Below, in pieces: positions 1-10,975 of a DNA stretch of 64,000 nt. Each line of letters starts with the position of its first letter. Positions within the stretch are counted from its first letter, which is position 1. The position numbers and the translations under genes were made by a program. The stretch covers positions 2,739,537 through 2,803,536 of the forward strand of contig VXBM01000008.1 of assembly GCA_013400155.1 (NCBI GenBank), given 5' to 3'. The notes under the pieces were generated by a model. The model was not told where the DNA came from. It searched no databases and was given only the letters and a program-made list of their open reading frames with translations. The stretch comes from Helopsaltes ochotensis (lineage: Eukaryota; Chordata; Aves; Passeriformes; Locustellidae).

Positions 1-448
1 CTGAAATAAACAGAATATCATGAAGAAAGCATACAAGAGGGATAAATAAAAGTTCTGGGAATCAAAAGGTGATGACATGGCCACGGTGAGTTAATCAAGT
101 GATTAATTTGTTTCAATAGTTACAGTAAACATAATAACTTAATATTCTTCCATTGGAAAAATATCTGAAAACTGTTATTTTTTAAACTATTTTTTTCTAT
201 GTATCAAATCTTAAAAAACATTTTTTCCAAAACAGAAAGCCTTATAAAGGGAAAAGTGATAGCTTTTAAAATCCATTATATTGCAACAAAACTGGAGATT
301 ACGTTTCAAGTTTATACAGTAATGCAATTTCTTATTCAAAATGAAAATGACAAAAAACCCTAGCGTAACACTACTTAACTTTAGCCTGTAACTTGAGAAC
401 TCTGGATAAACACTGTGTAAGTATGTAACTTGGTGATGGAATACCTAC
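1..448 (-). other. NRCAM intron, partial
   Basis: This is the 5' part of the intron after the Ig domain 2 exon, AT-rich and without stop-free exon-like sequence. I looked for the short alternative linker exon and the Ig3 exon of NRCAM and found neither. Confidence 0.8.
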
Positions 449-619
449 TTGAAAAGACTTTCACAGATATGGGTTGTTTCTGCTGTATAGTTTGCGTATG
501 ATTAAATCTTGCGTAGCAGATATAGTCCTCCCGGGTGTCTTCTGGTTGTACATTAGAAAAATAAAGATCTCCATTTAGACCTTGGGAAACTCTTTCGCTT
601 TGAGGCAGCCTTTGGAAAG
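449..619 (-). CDS. NRCAM: NRCAM exon: second half of Ig domain 2
   Basis: This 171-nt exon encodes Ala178 (split codon) and FQRLPQSERVSQGLNGDLYF through to SVKVFS (residue 234), leaving one base for the next exon. Cys212 (in DYIC) should pair with Cys161 to close Ig domain 2, and Asn217 (NHT) is an N-glycosylation sequon. The acceptor is TTGTTTTCCCTTAG and the donor GTAGGT. The next NRCAM coding exon, leading to Ig domain 3, is not in the remaining 448 bases, so the gene continues beyond the left edge of the window. Confidence 0.97.
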
Positions 620-996
620 CTAAGGGAAAACAAGAACACACTTATGTCAAATATAATTGACACACTATTATTATGATCTGCAGACTCCACATTCATTCAA
701 CTACACTTGTTTGTGGCTTGGTACATATATAGACATTTCTAAGCTTCCTGATGAAATCCTCCCTTGTCTACCCATTCTTCCCCAGTGGGTTAATCTACAA
801 CTTACATTAAGATCTCCAGCTGCTTTTGGCTTCATGCTTTTGGGCTGTATGTCTGCTTGTTTCCTCTGTTCTACAGAAATGGAAATTCACTGGATTTTTA
901 ACTTAGAAGGAAACTTCACCATCTGTAGTTTTGGTAAGCAATGATCCACTATGTAGAAAAACTGCAAAATGTCAACTGCATAAAAGACAAACTCAC
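620..996 (-). other. NRCAM intron within Ig domain 2
   Basis: This is a short 377-bp intron with a GTGAGT donor and a CCCTTAG acceptor. Nothing else is recognisable in it. Confidence 0.85.
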
Positions 997-1119
997 CATT
1001 ATCCATCCAAAATATGATAGGTGGAGGTAAGCCAACAGGAGGTCTGCAGTGCAGTACTAGTGAATCACCTTCGCGAACGTGATTTGGTTCTAGTTTTTCT
1101 TTCGTCCACAAAGGCGACC
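997..1119 (-). CDS. NRCAM: NRCAM exon: first half of Ig domain 2
   Basis: This 123-nt exon encodes Arg137 (split codon) and SPLWTKEKLEPNHVREGDSL onward to IIFWMDN. It contains the first Ig2 cysteine, Cys161 (LVLHC), and the core tryptophan Trp174. The incoming and outgoing phases are both 1. The acceptor is ACTTTCTATAG and the donor GTGAGT. The PLWTKEKLEP and RPPVGLPPPIIFW blocks are diagnostic of NrCAM. In L1-family proteins the first four Ig domains fold back into a horseshoe that mediates homophilic and heterophilic binding, and this exon contributes to it. Confidence 0.96.
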
Positions 1120-1994
1120 CTATAGAAAGTAATTTTGGATCGGCAAAAACTCAAAATTTTAAAGGGAAAATTCACAAAGAATTCCAGAGAAATGGAAGAA
1201 CTACATCCAAATGTTAAGTCCTTTCATGTTTGCTAAAATTTTTATTTTTATTCTTTTTAATGTTTTCTTGGAAGAAAAGTACATCAATGATTTACTGCAA
1301 GTATAATCAACTGATTCAAATTATTTTGCCTCCTTCCAAAAGGTTTTATAACAGTATGTTGCAAATTTGAACTATACTGAAAAAAAAGATGATGTGCTAA
1401 AATAGAAAAAGGGGTAGACATTCCTGAAGCAGTATTACACACACACACTTTAATTAAGATGTGAGAACAGCACATTTTAAGCCGAGAAGCTTGAAAACTA
1501 AACTGAGATACAGCTCATAAAAAGCTGTAGAAACAATCTACCATTAATTAAGAATTTTAAGCTTCTTTTTAGTTCCATCTGTTATGTTTTAAAGCTATTC
1601 CAAAAAGTATGGAATGCAGACTTCATAAACAGAATAAAAATTGTTGTCATCAATTATGCCATCAATGTCAACAAATTATCCTTAAAGCCTTAAGGATTTA
1701 AATATTTTATTCTAGCAGTAGAGTCATACATATAACCCAGTTTTAAACATGATAAGGTTATCCAGATGTATCACAAAAAAAAAAAATCAGTAATCAAATT
1801 TTTGTAAAAAACGTATTTGAGAGGACATGTAATCCAGTATTATACCTGAGTATGAGAAAATATGCAATAACTTCTAGCATGGTCATTTGGATGACTGAAT
1901 TCTTAAGACAGGAAAACAAAAATGCAAAAAGTTCATAAGGAAATAAGAAAACCAAAGAGTGTCACACTTTATGAACATTGAGAGCTTTACTTAC
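1120..1994 (-). other. NRCAM intron between Ig domains 1 and 2
   Basis: This 875-bp AT-rich intron has a GTAAGT donor and a TATAG acceptor. It contains a small (AC)n tract near 1437-1448. No repeat element is recognised. Confidence 0.85.
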
Positions 1995-2191
1995 TAGAAG
2001 GCCTTATAACGATATTGTTGGAAATGGCTGCTCCTCGTTCATTCCTTGCTGTACACTGGTAAACTCCCTCATATGCTTCTGCCTTCCCACCATTCATAAT
2101 ATTTATGACAAGAGTCCCTGAATTTGGTTTCATTGTTACCTGTGCATCTTTATCTATATCAAAATGAGTTCCATTGCGTGTCCAGGAGAAG
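1995..2191 (-). CDS. NRCAM: NRCAM exon: second half of Ig domain 1
   Basis: This 197-nt exon completes Ig domain 1 (residues 71-136). It starts SFSWTRNGTHFDIDKDAQVT and contains the core tryptophan Trp74, an N-glycosylation sequon at Asn77 (NGT), and the closing motif YEGVYQC with Cys117, which should pair with Cys62. It then runs through TARNERGAAISNNIVIRPS. The acceptor TTTATTGTTTTAG and the donor GTAAGT are both strong. The incoming phase is 2 and the outgoing phase is 1. The sequence nearly matches chicken NrCAM as I remember it. No frameshift or stop is present. Confidence 0.97.
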
Positions 2192-5020
2192 CTAAAACAA
2201 TAAAAAAAAAAAGAAAAGTTTATTCTTAAGCTTCTTTTTTGTGGATCATATGAAGAAAAAGAAGAAAAAACTAATTAACAAAAATACATTTTTTTTTCAT
2301 TAGCAGATAAGTAAGACTTGCTCCCAAACTAAATTAACTAATAAAGCAATACAGAACTTTTACTATAAAAAATCTGGCAATATTTTAAGATAAGAGGTTT
2401 GGCTGAACTTGTTAACAGGAGCTATTTCAAAGTCAATTCTTTTTTTAAAAATACAGTAAAAATTTCTGAGGCTAATCATACAGGAAAAAAAACTGATTTC
2501 CTTTCTATTAAAAATGATGCAGTAATATCTGCAAGAACTGATATTGCTACAGCTGCATTAGCATTTCCATTATAAAACCTATTGTTGAAAGGGTTTATAA
2601 ACCTGTCTTTAAAAACTTGCTCAGGGCTGAAATGTGTCATCTCAGTTCCCAGCAGGAGACCATTTCTTGTAATTGGTTTGGCGATTTTGAAGTTATGTAA
2701 GTGAATTAAAGACTGTGGTGAGTTTGATTTCTTCTCAGTATTGTCATGCAAACTCTCTAATTGAAATTATATAGTCTGATAGCCTTTATTTACCCTAGTA
2801 AATTTATACTGGTGTTACTCAAAACAAGAGATGTTTTGAAAAGTAGTCATTAAAAATGAAGACTAATAGAACTCATAAAAATTGTAAAGAAACAGAGATT
2901 CACAGCCTACAACTTAGACTACTGTAAACACCACTTTCTTACTTATGCTCTGTTTATTGTCAGAAGTATAGCCACAGAGAGCTTCACCGACACCTATGAA
3001 GTGCTGAGCACTCACAGCTTCAAATGCTGTGAACAGCAGTTTTTGTGATTACTACACATTTCAGCTTCAGAACCTAAAGCACAAAAACTCTTTTTGCTGT
3101 TTAGAATACTTCCTAAAGTATAAATGTAAATGGTACTGGAAAAGCCCGAATTCTAACTGACTCAAATTGTGTACTGATCTTCTGCAGCAGCTGGGAAGGA
3201 CTGGACATGATACTTGCACCTTGTGTTGGGGGAGAGAACAACTGGACCTGCAGCAGTGCTGCACCACCTGCAGTGTTTTTGGGAGGACTACCATGAATAG
3301 TGAACTAACAGCGAACCTCTTTCTTACAACTTTGCAGATGAAGCTTCAGAATGTGGGGCTTCAGTTACCATTAATATTAAGGATGCATGAAAGTGTAACG
3401 TGGATTCAAATGAGAGGTGGGAAATGTGGTACAAACCCCTGAATTTGAGATACATGACAGTCAGAGTCTTTGCTGGTCTAGCTGTGGGTAGCAGCACATC
3501 CACGAACGTTTATGCCAGGTGCTCTTACAAATTAGAAGTTACCACACTGATATCACACAATTCACATGGTGGGCTCAGAAAGTCCACCTTTGACTTCTGA
3601 GGTCTGAAGCAGCTCAAGTTCCAATATGCATTTGCAGGTTATCAAGAGTGATGGACCAACCAGACTAACTACTGATACAAATTAAATCAATGTTATATCT
3701 TAAAACATAAGCAAGACTAAGCACAAGCTTATAAAACTCATTAGAAAATTCTTTACTTAAATCCTGTCACTTCCTCTGTGGCATGGGAACAAAGCCAGAT
3801 TCATGTTTGGTGGGGAAGATGAGGATGTGCAGCAGAGAGCCTGGGCACATGGCTCAGGTTTGTCGGTCTCACAGACAGCACTCTTTCTCTCTGGTAATTC
3901 CAACCTTAAGTGTTCAGGAGAAACACCTGCAGAAGCAATGCAGTTGTCCCAAAGTGGACAATAATCATTTGATCCTCGAGGTCAGGCCATTTACCAGCCA
4001 AATTAAAATGCTGGTAAATAAAGCAGCTCTGTGGTACTCCTGTCCTCAACAGAACAATAGAAAGGGTGAGAGTATCCCAGATAATCTCCATCTCCGCCAT
4101 TCTGCTGCCCAGCATGACAGTGACAATGATGTCAAGGCAATCAGCAGGAATAATGCAGAAAAAACCCCTGGTTATTCAGAAGAAATACATCTAACAAGCT
4201 CAGTCTGTGTCTGAATGGGTAGTTTTAGATGGACCCTGCTAGTAAGGGGTAGCATAACACTGTTAGAGCAGAGAGATGCACATTTCTATGTTCATAGTCT
4301 CTGCAACCAGAAGCAGTTACTAACAATGCCAGAATGTATAATGGCTACTGATGTTTCCAGTGCAGGTACTCAGTACCTTGAAATGAGTACTTTTCAAATA
4401 TTTCAAGATGCTAAAAGAGGATCTTAAAATGGACGATGATCAGGAATCTGATCCATTTCTGCCAAAACCAAAACTTAAGGCTATTAAATACACAAGGCTG
4501 CTGATGAATAAAACAGACACAGACTACATAACTTCTGACAAATTGTATTTCAAGATTAGCCTCATAAAATGGAATTATTTACAAAACATTATATTTGAAT
4601 GTATTAGCATTAGTCTGACTTTATTCAACGTCCATTTTTCTTAAACACCATGCCTAAAGCTGGCATATCATCCAATTCATAGTACAGCATGCCTCCTAGT
4701 GTGTTCCATGGGCATATACCTATCTGCTCTTGTAATAATCAAGTATTTTATTGTTAGAGTTTTGAGAAGAAAAAAATGCTACTTGATGACTCTAGAGACA
4801 TTTGAATGTCAAGAGTTTTAAGAATCAAAATTGTGCCACTATCTGGTAGCTGTGTAATTTATAGAGGTACAGATGTGTGCATGTTTCTGCATGTGCAAGC
4901 ACATTCATACAGATAATCTTGATCTTGTTAGTTTAGAAAAATTGCAATATGTTCTCCTTGAACTCCAGAATCCTTCCACGCTCTTAGGCCAATAAAAGAA
5001 AAAAAAAAGCAGGTACTAAC
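2192..5020 (-). other. NRCAM intron within Ig domain 1
   Basis: This intron is about 2.8 kb, with a GTTAGT donor and a TTTTAG acceptor. The stretch 3150-4430 is less AT-rich and holds several chance open frames on the plus strand, one of 143 codons. They show no protein family I recognise and have no splice context. It may be an old decayed transposon, but I cannot name one. Confidence 0.75.
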
Positions 5021-5126
5021 CTAGGAGGTGGCTTTCCTTTGGCTTCACACTGTATTACAATATTCTCTCGAGGGTCAACAATGTAATCTTTTGGAGATTG
5101 CTGAGTTATCGTAGGAGGTTGTGACA
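5021..5126 (-). CDS. NRCAM: NRCAM exon: first half of Ig domain 1
   Basis: This 106-nt exon encodes residues Ser37-Pro70 of the microexon-containing form. It begins [20 protein letters not shown] and ends in the KGKPPP motif. Cys62 (in VIQC) is the first cysteine of the Ig1 disulphide. The incoming phase is 1 (TG completes Leu36) and the outgoing phase is 2 (AG of Ser71). The acceptor is a pyrimidine-rich tract ending GAAG. The donor is GTTAGT, weaker than those of its neighbours. The [13 protein letters not shown] block is characteristic of NrCAM rather than L1, neurofascin or CHL1. The neighbouring introns are about 1.8 kb on the 5' side and 2.8 kb on the 3' side. Confidence 0.96.
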
Positions 5127-6946
5127 CTTCATTATGAAATATAACAAAGAGAGATGATTTCAACAATATTTTCAAAGTATCACCAAGACGCTTTTGTAAG
5201 CAGAAAAAGAAGAATTGCAGTTAGCAACCAAATTATTGACAGAAGAGAGGGATTAAAGAATCCTTTGTATCAGGAAACTGAAGCTCTCTACCGTTGTAAA
5301 AATCAGCGTAGCTGTACTTACTTCCAACTGAGCTATCCAATTACCATGGATGAAGATCTTGGCCAAAAAGTTTAATGAAATTAAACTTTTATTTTCAAAT
5401 TCTCTGTGGGTGAAACCTTTCCACACATTTATTATGCTTAACATATTGCATTAATCTACAAAGCACGCTTTTAAAGACTACTTTTCAGGAGTAAAAAATG
5501 TGTTATAAGCAAAAGACTCAGTTAAAAATGACAAAAATAGTATCTAGTTTTCAAATAAAGTAAACGTGTAGGAAAAGTAAAGCACTGATTCCCCTTAAAA
5601 ATCCATTAAAAATACACTCAATCTTGTGAGCTGTCCCAGAAGAAGCAATCATTTAACATTTGTGATTTTTCCAGTACTGTAAAACAAATAGCACAGAAAA
5701 AAATTGATTCACCTGATAAAGTAGTTGGTGTCTACCTACTGTAAGTAATTCATAATCTTTTACCATTATCTATGTCCATTTTTGCATTACAAACTACTGT
5801 TTGTGATATTAAGAGAGTGAGAAAGGTGTCTTCCTCAACATTATTCATGTTTATAGTTTAGTGTCACCTAAATAAACCTGTTTAATAACATACCCATGAA
5901 CATCCCTGTAAATCAGCTGTCCAGCAATACCCTTTGCTAGTGCTTTGGGGTCATTTCTAGCCATTGGAACAAAATATTTTAATTATCAGAGTTAGCTGTG
6001 TTCTCATGCCTCACTCTAGACAGTTAAAATTGTACAACTGGGATTTTTATTTAAGTCTTCCTTAAGCATACCATTATACATTAAGTACTTCTTTGCACAG
6101 ACAGAGGTAGCTGTCTGTAAAACCCTACCTGCAAGAAACTGCGATGAAAAGAAATCAGATCATGGAATCACAGCAAAACACAGCAGCTAAGCAGAACAGA
6201 ACAGGCCCCAGAGAACTGGGTTCTGCTCCTCACTGCACAGGGGAGAATCCTTGAAAGAGGGAGGCAACATTTTTACATGACCCCTTTGTGTGTATTTATT
6301 TAGGAGTACTTGAAGGCAGTTCTTTTCCCCTTCAGAGGCATTTCTCAGGATCAATACATGTCAGATGCTTACTTGGGAAAAGGAACATTCTGAAAAAGGA
6401 TATGACACAAACACTGCCCAACCTACAGGATACTCCATCTGATGCACATCAAAGACCTGAAATCTCCACTCCTGTGTTACAGACTGCACTTAAAACTGAT
6501 TAAATTAACCATAAAACTAAAGCTAAGTTAGAACCCATAAAATATGAATTATAAATATGAGTTAAAAATACTTAAAGAGCTATGTCCACATCAGATATGT
6601 ATAACAGAACAAAAGTACATATATTCCAATAAATTGATTTTTAATAAATATATTTACTCCTGAAAGTAGTAATAAAACACTGCACTTACTGATATTGAGG
6701 GAAGATTTTAATGTTCAATTAGCACACCATCAAAAATCACACATAATTTATGCAGAATATCAGAATGTTGTTTTATGCACAGTGGCATTTTCTGAACACT
6801 GCATGCAAAAAACATCTAGATAGAGCAAACCAAATTATCAGCAGAATATCAGAATCACACATTTTTGGACTGCAAATTCAATTTGCAACAAAATCTGTAT
6901 TAATTTTCAGCAGCACACAGCCTATTTTTAGTGAAGAGTAACTTAC
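5127..6946 (-). other. NRCAM intron downstream of the microexon
   Basis: This intron is about 1.8 kb, with a GTAAGT donor next to the microexon and a GAAG acceptor at the Ig1 exon. A minus-strand TGCATG lies at 6807-6802, about 140 nt downstream of the microexon. That is the binding element of RBFOX splicing factors in a position where it usually promotes exon inclusion. Confidence 0.75.
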
Positions 6947-6964
6947 ATTCTTCTAGAAGTTTTG
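6947..6964 (-). CDS. NRCAM: NRCAM 18-nt microexon (S-KLLEE-L)
   Basis: An 18-nt segment is flanked upstream by AATAAAAG (acceptor) and downstream by a perfect GTAAGT donor. Joined to the T that ends the signal-peptide exon and the TG that begins the next exon, it encodes Ser-Lys-Leu-Leu-Glu-Glu-Leu, matching the SKLLEEL that I recall after VPLD in chicken NrCAM. Skipping it keeps the frame and turns the junction codon into TTG (Leu), so the two isoforms differ by six residues just before Ig domain 1. The acceptor has only a poor pyrimidine tract, which is typical of regulated neuronal microexons. Alternative use of a short N-terminal segment is known for NrCAM. The exact match in sequence, phase and splice signals makes the call strong despite the length. 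Confidence 0.9.
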
Positions 6965-9370
6965 CTTTTATTCCCACATCAGAATCAGCAGTTGAATGGA
7001 CAAATGGAGATTAAAGAGAAACATTTGTTAGTGAAGAGAAAACTAGCAATTTTGAGAGGGAAGATAAGTATTTCTGAGAAGTACATTGGTCACCATTAAA
7101 AAGAAAACATTTAAAACATTCACTGCATTGCAACCCATGCAGCAATGCCTGAAATTCTAGCCATAATTTCCATTATGTCAGATATTACTACATTTTTCTT
7201 AAAGCTCTTGATATGAGAAACTTTCCTGAAGTGTTGGCTTTTTAACAGCAACCATGCTACGTGATTTTGGCCTTGCAAGGACATAAAACACTAATACTGA
7301 GGAGACAGCAGTAAATCAGAACTAATGGAGTGCTCTACCCTCATGCTGCAGTCAAAATCAATCCACCCATATGATCACATGGAAGAACAAAGAAAAGGCT
7401 TCAGGCTAAAATTACTCTTGAAAAGACAAAAGCATCTAATTCTACTCAACAGACTTGAAGCCCTTTTTGGTTTGAAAAATAACTAAACAAAAACAACCCC
7501 ATCTTAGCTGTCAGATTATTATGGTTTCCTTCCAATGTTCTGGATAAACATGTCTCTCTATCAATAGGCCAAATGTCCTCGAGTCCCCTACATTTTCAGT
7601 CACCCCTTGCCTGCTTTGAGGAGACACTGACCAGGAACTAATGACCTTGCTATGAACAGGAATTTCTAACCTGGATACAAACTAAATATTCAACTAATCA
7701 AGTATGTTCTCACCCCCAGGTCTCTATACCCACCAGGTGGATATTCAGGCAAGACCCACAAAAAATCTAAGTATCTAAGTCCTTCCCTTATGGTGCTGCT
7801 CTCCCAGAGCCCATTCTATCATTATTTATGAAAGCAATATCACCATTTTATATGTAAATTCTGGCTAAAAATTCAAGTATGTGACTTTATCAGACCTCAC
7901 AAAGTTATCAAGCATGAAGTAGAAGGGAATTAAATTCTCAGTGCAGAATTAAAATGATACAACCAAAAGGGCTATTCATTTTTGTCTATTGATGAATTTT
8001 GGGTAAATTTAACCCAAATCTCAAATCTTGTTCTTAAGATAATGATATTAGAGAGGTGCAGGATTTATATTAGTTGCTAAACTACAAGACAGATTTAAAA
8101 CACTATTTATAGCCTACAAAGATGTTTAAAGAGAAAAATAAAGTTTTGAAAGTTATTCATTTATTCATCAAACTTTCAAAGCCTCCTTTAACCCACAGAT
8201 TATTGCTCTAAATGTATTTATAACACAAAAAGTTGGATATGATTCACATATATTGATTTTGTTACAGAAATACAGGTCATTGGTTTGATAGGCTTGTAAA
8301 ATGCACAGGGAAAAACAAACACCAAAGCACTTGCAATGTATGTCAATGACTGTTAAAGAAAACCATGCATTTCTGGAAGGCAGGAAGGTATCAAAACCAC
8401 AGGGGTAAAGAAAACCATGCAAATTAGAATCACATGCAAATTTACTGATGTATTAATCCATCAATTAAACACCAGCCCTAATGTTCTCTTCCCTGGTAAT
8501 TAGTTAAACAAATGAATAGTCACTGAGAGGTGCAACACGGTTCACTGAATTCTGAAAATGTGATCATGTTTATCTTAGAAAGAAAACAGCAAACTGAAAC
8601 ATGAGTAATTTAATAAAATCAGCTATTAGAGAATATAAAACGCAGCAACTATCACTGCTTCCTTTTCAGCATGGAGTGCTATCTTCAAGGTACCCTTCTA
8701 ACAGAGTCTTATATTAGACAAGAACTTCAGATCTTGGGATTTCCCTTCCTCCAGATTTGAAATCTTGGGATTTCCTCACGTGTTAAGGCTGGAGTTCCCT
8801 GCTCAGCACATTTTTAACATGTTTTAAAGTGAAAGTTCTTAACTGTTTTCAGGCACTACTTAAGAAATCCAAGAGCCTTACCCTTTTGCATCAAAAAAAA
8901 GAAGGTGCTTTGAGTGTCTGAATTTTAGGTATTTGAGTTTTTTACTAGCTGTCATATCAGCTCCTGGGAACCTCTTCTCAGAATGTAAGGGTGATTTTTT
9001 ACAGCAAGCAGGAATTGTCCTGGGATTTTTAGAAAATTATCAATATGATCTTAAGTTCACAAATAATTGGCATTTATCAGGGCTTTTCTGCCCTTCTTCA
9101 TTTTGATCAAACAAAGGCACACTGAAGTGTAAGTAGGATTCTGTGAGAATCCTGTGTTAAACCTCTTCAACTGAACAATGTAACTCATTTTATATAGGTT
9201 TTGAAAATCTTCAGTAAGTACATGCAAATATTCATAATTATAATGTCCTGATTGAAGTGACCAAACACACTCTATTTTTAGCTCCATGCTCGAGTTATCT
9301 TCAGCTTCCTACAGAAATTATTTAGCCAGTCTTCCATTATCCTGCACTTATTTATCAGGTTAATACTTAC
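6965..9370 (-). other. NRCAM intron upstream of the microexon
   Basis: This intron is about 2.4 kb, between the signal-peptide exon and the microexon. The last 60 bases before the microexon lack a strong pyrimidine tract but carry TGCTG about 23 nt upstream of the acceptor. A 16-base motif, TAAAGAAAACCATGCA on the plus strand, occurs twice about 50 bp apart near 8354 and 8405. No transposon was recognised. Confidence 0.7.
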
Positions 9371-9561
9371 AGTCAAGAGGTACATCCAGTGCAGAAATAA
9401 TTTGGCACAGAAAGAGGACCAGGGAAGTTTTGCTTGTAGATATGCTCATCTTTTTCATCACGGTTTTTTAGGCTGTACTGAGTAAATCACACTTGAAGAA
9501 TGAAGTTCAGCTTCATAAGACTAGACAGCTTGTAGTAGTTATGTAAGTATAGACAAGAAAC
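9371..9561 (-). CDS. NRCAM: NRCAM exon with 5'UTR end, start codon and signal peptide
   Basis: NRCAM is an L1-family immunoglobulin-superfamily adhesion protein of neurons and glia that acts at the cell surface in axon guidance and node of Ranvier assembly. The coding part is 9458-9371 (29 codons plus one base). It starts MKKMSISTSKTSLVLFLCQI, followed by ISALDVPLD. This is a basic N-terminus, a hydrophobic core at about residues 12-21 and a likely signal-peptidase site after Ala23. The ATG is preceded in frame by a TAA and has G at -3, so the start is well supported. The exon ends CTTGACT before a GTAAGT donor, leaving phase 1. The 5' edge is my choice of the pyrimidine-rich acceptor ending ACCAG at 9562, giving 103 nt of 5'UTR. 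A non-coding exon must therefore lie further upstream. The protein closely resembles chicken NrCAM/Bravo from memory. Assignment to NRCAM is firm; the 5' exon edge is less so. Confidence 0.93.
9487..9516 (-). promoter_or_regulatory. Upstream ORF in the NRCAM leader
   Basis: The 5'UTR portion of the signal-peptide exon contains an ATG that opens a nine-codon frame, MKLNFILQV, closed by TGA. It ends 28 nt before the NRCAM start codon and lies in a different reading frame. Short upstream ORFs commonly lower or condition translation of the main frame. Whether this one is translated cannot be seen from the sequence, and it depends on the exon's 5' edge being where I placed it. Confidence 0.5.
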
Positions 9562-10585
9562 CTGGTAAATAAAAACCAAAAGAACAATATGCAGATACAA
9601 TGGAGACTTAAATGATCACATGCATCTTAATAATATTATGAAATACAAGCAGTCTAAGTACTGTACTTAAGGATAAGAGTTACACCATGTGTTAACTACT
9701 GACATCCAAGAAATTCACATGTTCTTAGGTAACCTAGATCATAACACTTTCCTAAAGAAGCTAATGAAGAACTATAACCTTAGTGAATGGAAATACAAAT
9801 GCCTCTCCTAAGAAGGATAAAGCATCAGTCAATCCACCTAGTTAAAAAAAAAGTATATACTAAAGATAATTGTCCTCTGAAGTAGATTTAGTGGATTAAA
9901 GCTCTGAATACCCACCTAGTCGCTCCTTCAAGCACCCTGCCCCATTCTTGGAAAGAGGCATTTTAGGCATCTACTCCAACAAAAACATACCAAACCATGA
10001 ATTTCTTAAGTAAACGGTGGAATCTTTCTGCAGCTTTGAGTATAAGTATCCCACTTCTCCCCTCTTCGGAACTCTTTCTAATAAGACAGCTGTAGACTGA
10101 ATACACAAGATTTCATGAAGGTGCTGAGGTGCTACCATGTGTACTGTACCTAGGCTCCTATTTCTGGATATCTGATTCCTCTCAAAATAGATAACATCAA
10201 AATACTTTGTCATTTCTAGCCTGAAACCAGAATCTAATTAACTGTCAGCATATTCTCAAACACTCTTCTCCTCCTTCCATATGTGACGAACTGTCGGAAA
10301 TGAAACTTAAGGGAAATCTGTTCTTTGAAATGTGCTAGATTTCCCCCCTCAGCCAAGCATGAGAGATCATATTAGCCATGCAGAATGATTCTGGCTCCCT
10401 CCTTATTTTCTGCATTCAGGACCAAGCTCTAGATGAGAAGAATGTTGGAGGAGTAAAAACGAAATGATAGTGAACCCCATCAGCATCACCAGCGACCTAC
10501 AAAGAGCTATGCAGCCCTAGAAATCCAAAGTGCTTACACAATGCATTCTCAGTTAATGGACATCCACACTGAGAAAGCACTTCCC

Positions 10586-10639
10586 AGATGCCAGATATCA
10601 GAAAGATGCCAGATATCAGAAAGATGCCAGATATCACAA
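10586..10639 (+). repeat. Tandem repeat, 3 x 18 bp
   Basis: Three head-to-tail copies of AGATGCCAGATATCAGAA. The first two are identical and the third differs only in the final CAGAA versus CACAA. This is a short minisatellite, and its near-identity suggests recent expansion. Confidence 0.95.
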
Positions 10640-10940
10640 GAGATCACGTTAATTCACCTTGAATGGAACACTTGCTCAGCTCTGGCTACAGATATGAAAC
10701 ACAATATTATCCAGTCCACAAGGAGTTAAAAGTTGCAAAGAAGCAGCCACTTTAGGAATGTCAAATTAAGAGTTGTTTGTGCTTCCTGAAGTTACTCAAA
10801 CCAGCCTATAGTAAAAATTTCCGTCAATCTTCACATTACAGAAGAAATTATACCTCTTAATTGCTGCTGTAAATGATCTTTCTCTTTGTACAATCCTCTG
10901 AGCAGAGACTGGAATTAGAAACTAGAACTGAAGTATGGAG

Positions 10941-10975
10941 CTCTACTTCTCATCCTAATAGGATGAGAAGTAGAG
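10941..10975. repeat. Perfect 16-bp inverted repeat with 3-nt loop
   Basis: CTCTACTTCTCATCCT is followed by AAT and then its exact reverse complement. The arms have no mismatch and the flanks are not complementary. Confidence 0.95.

Noticed and set aside
3783..4214. 143-codon open frame on the plus strand inside an NRCAM intron
   Set aside because: No recognisable domain, no splice signals or homologue, and composition like its surroundings; a chance frame.
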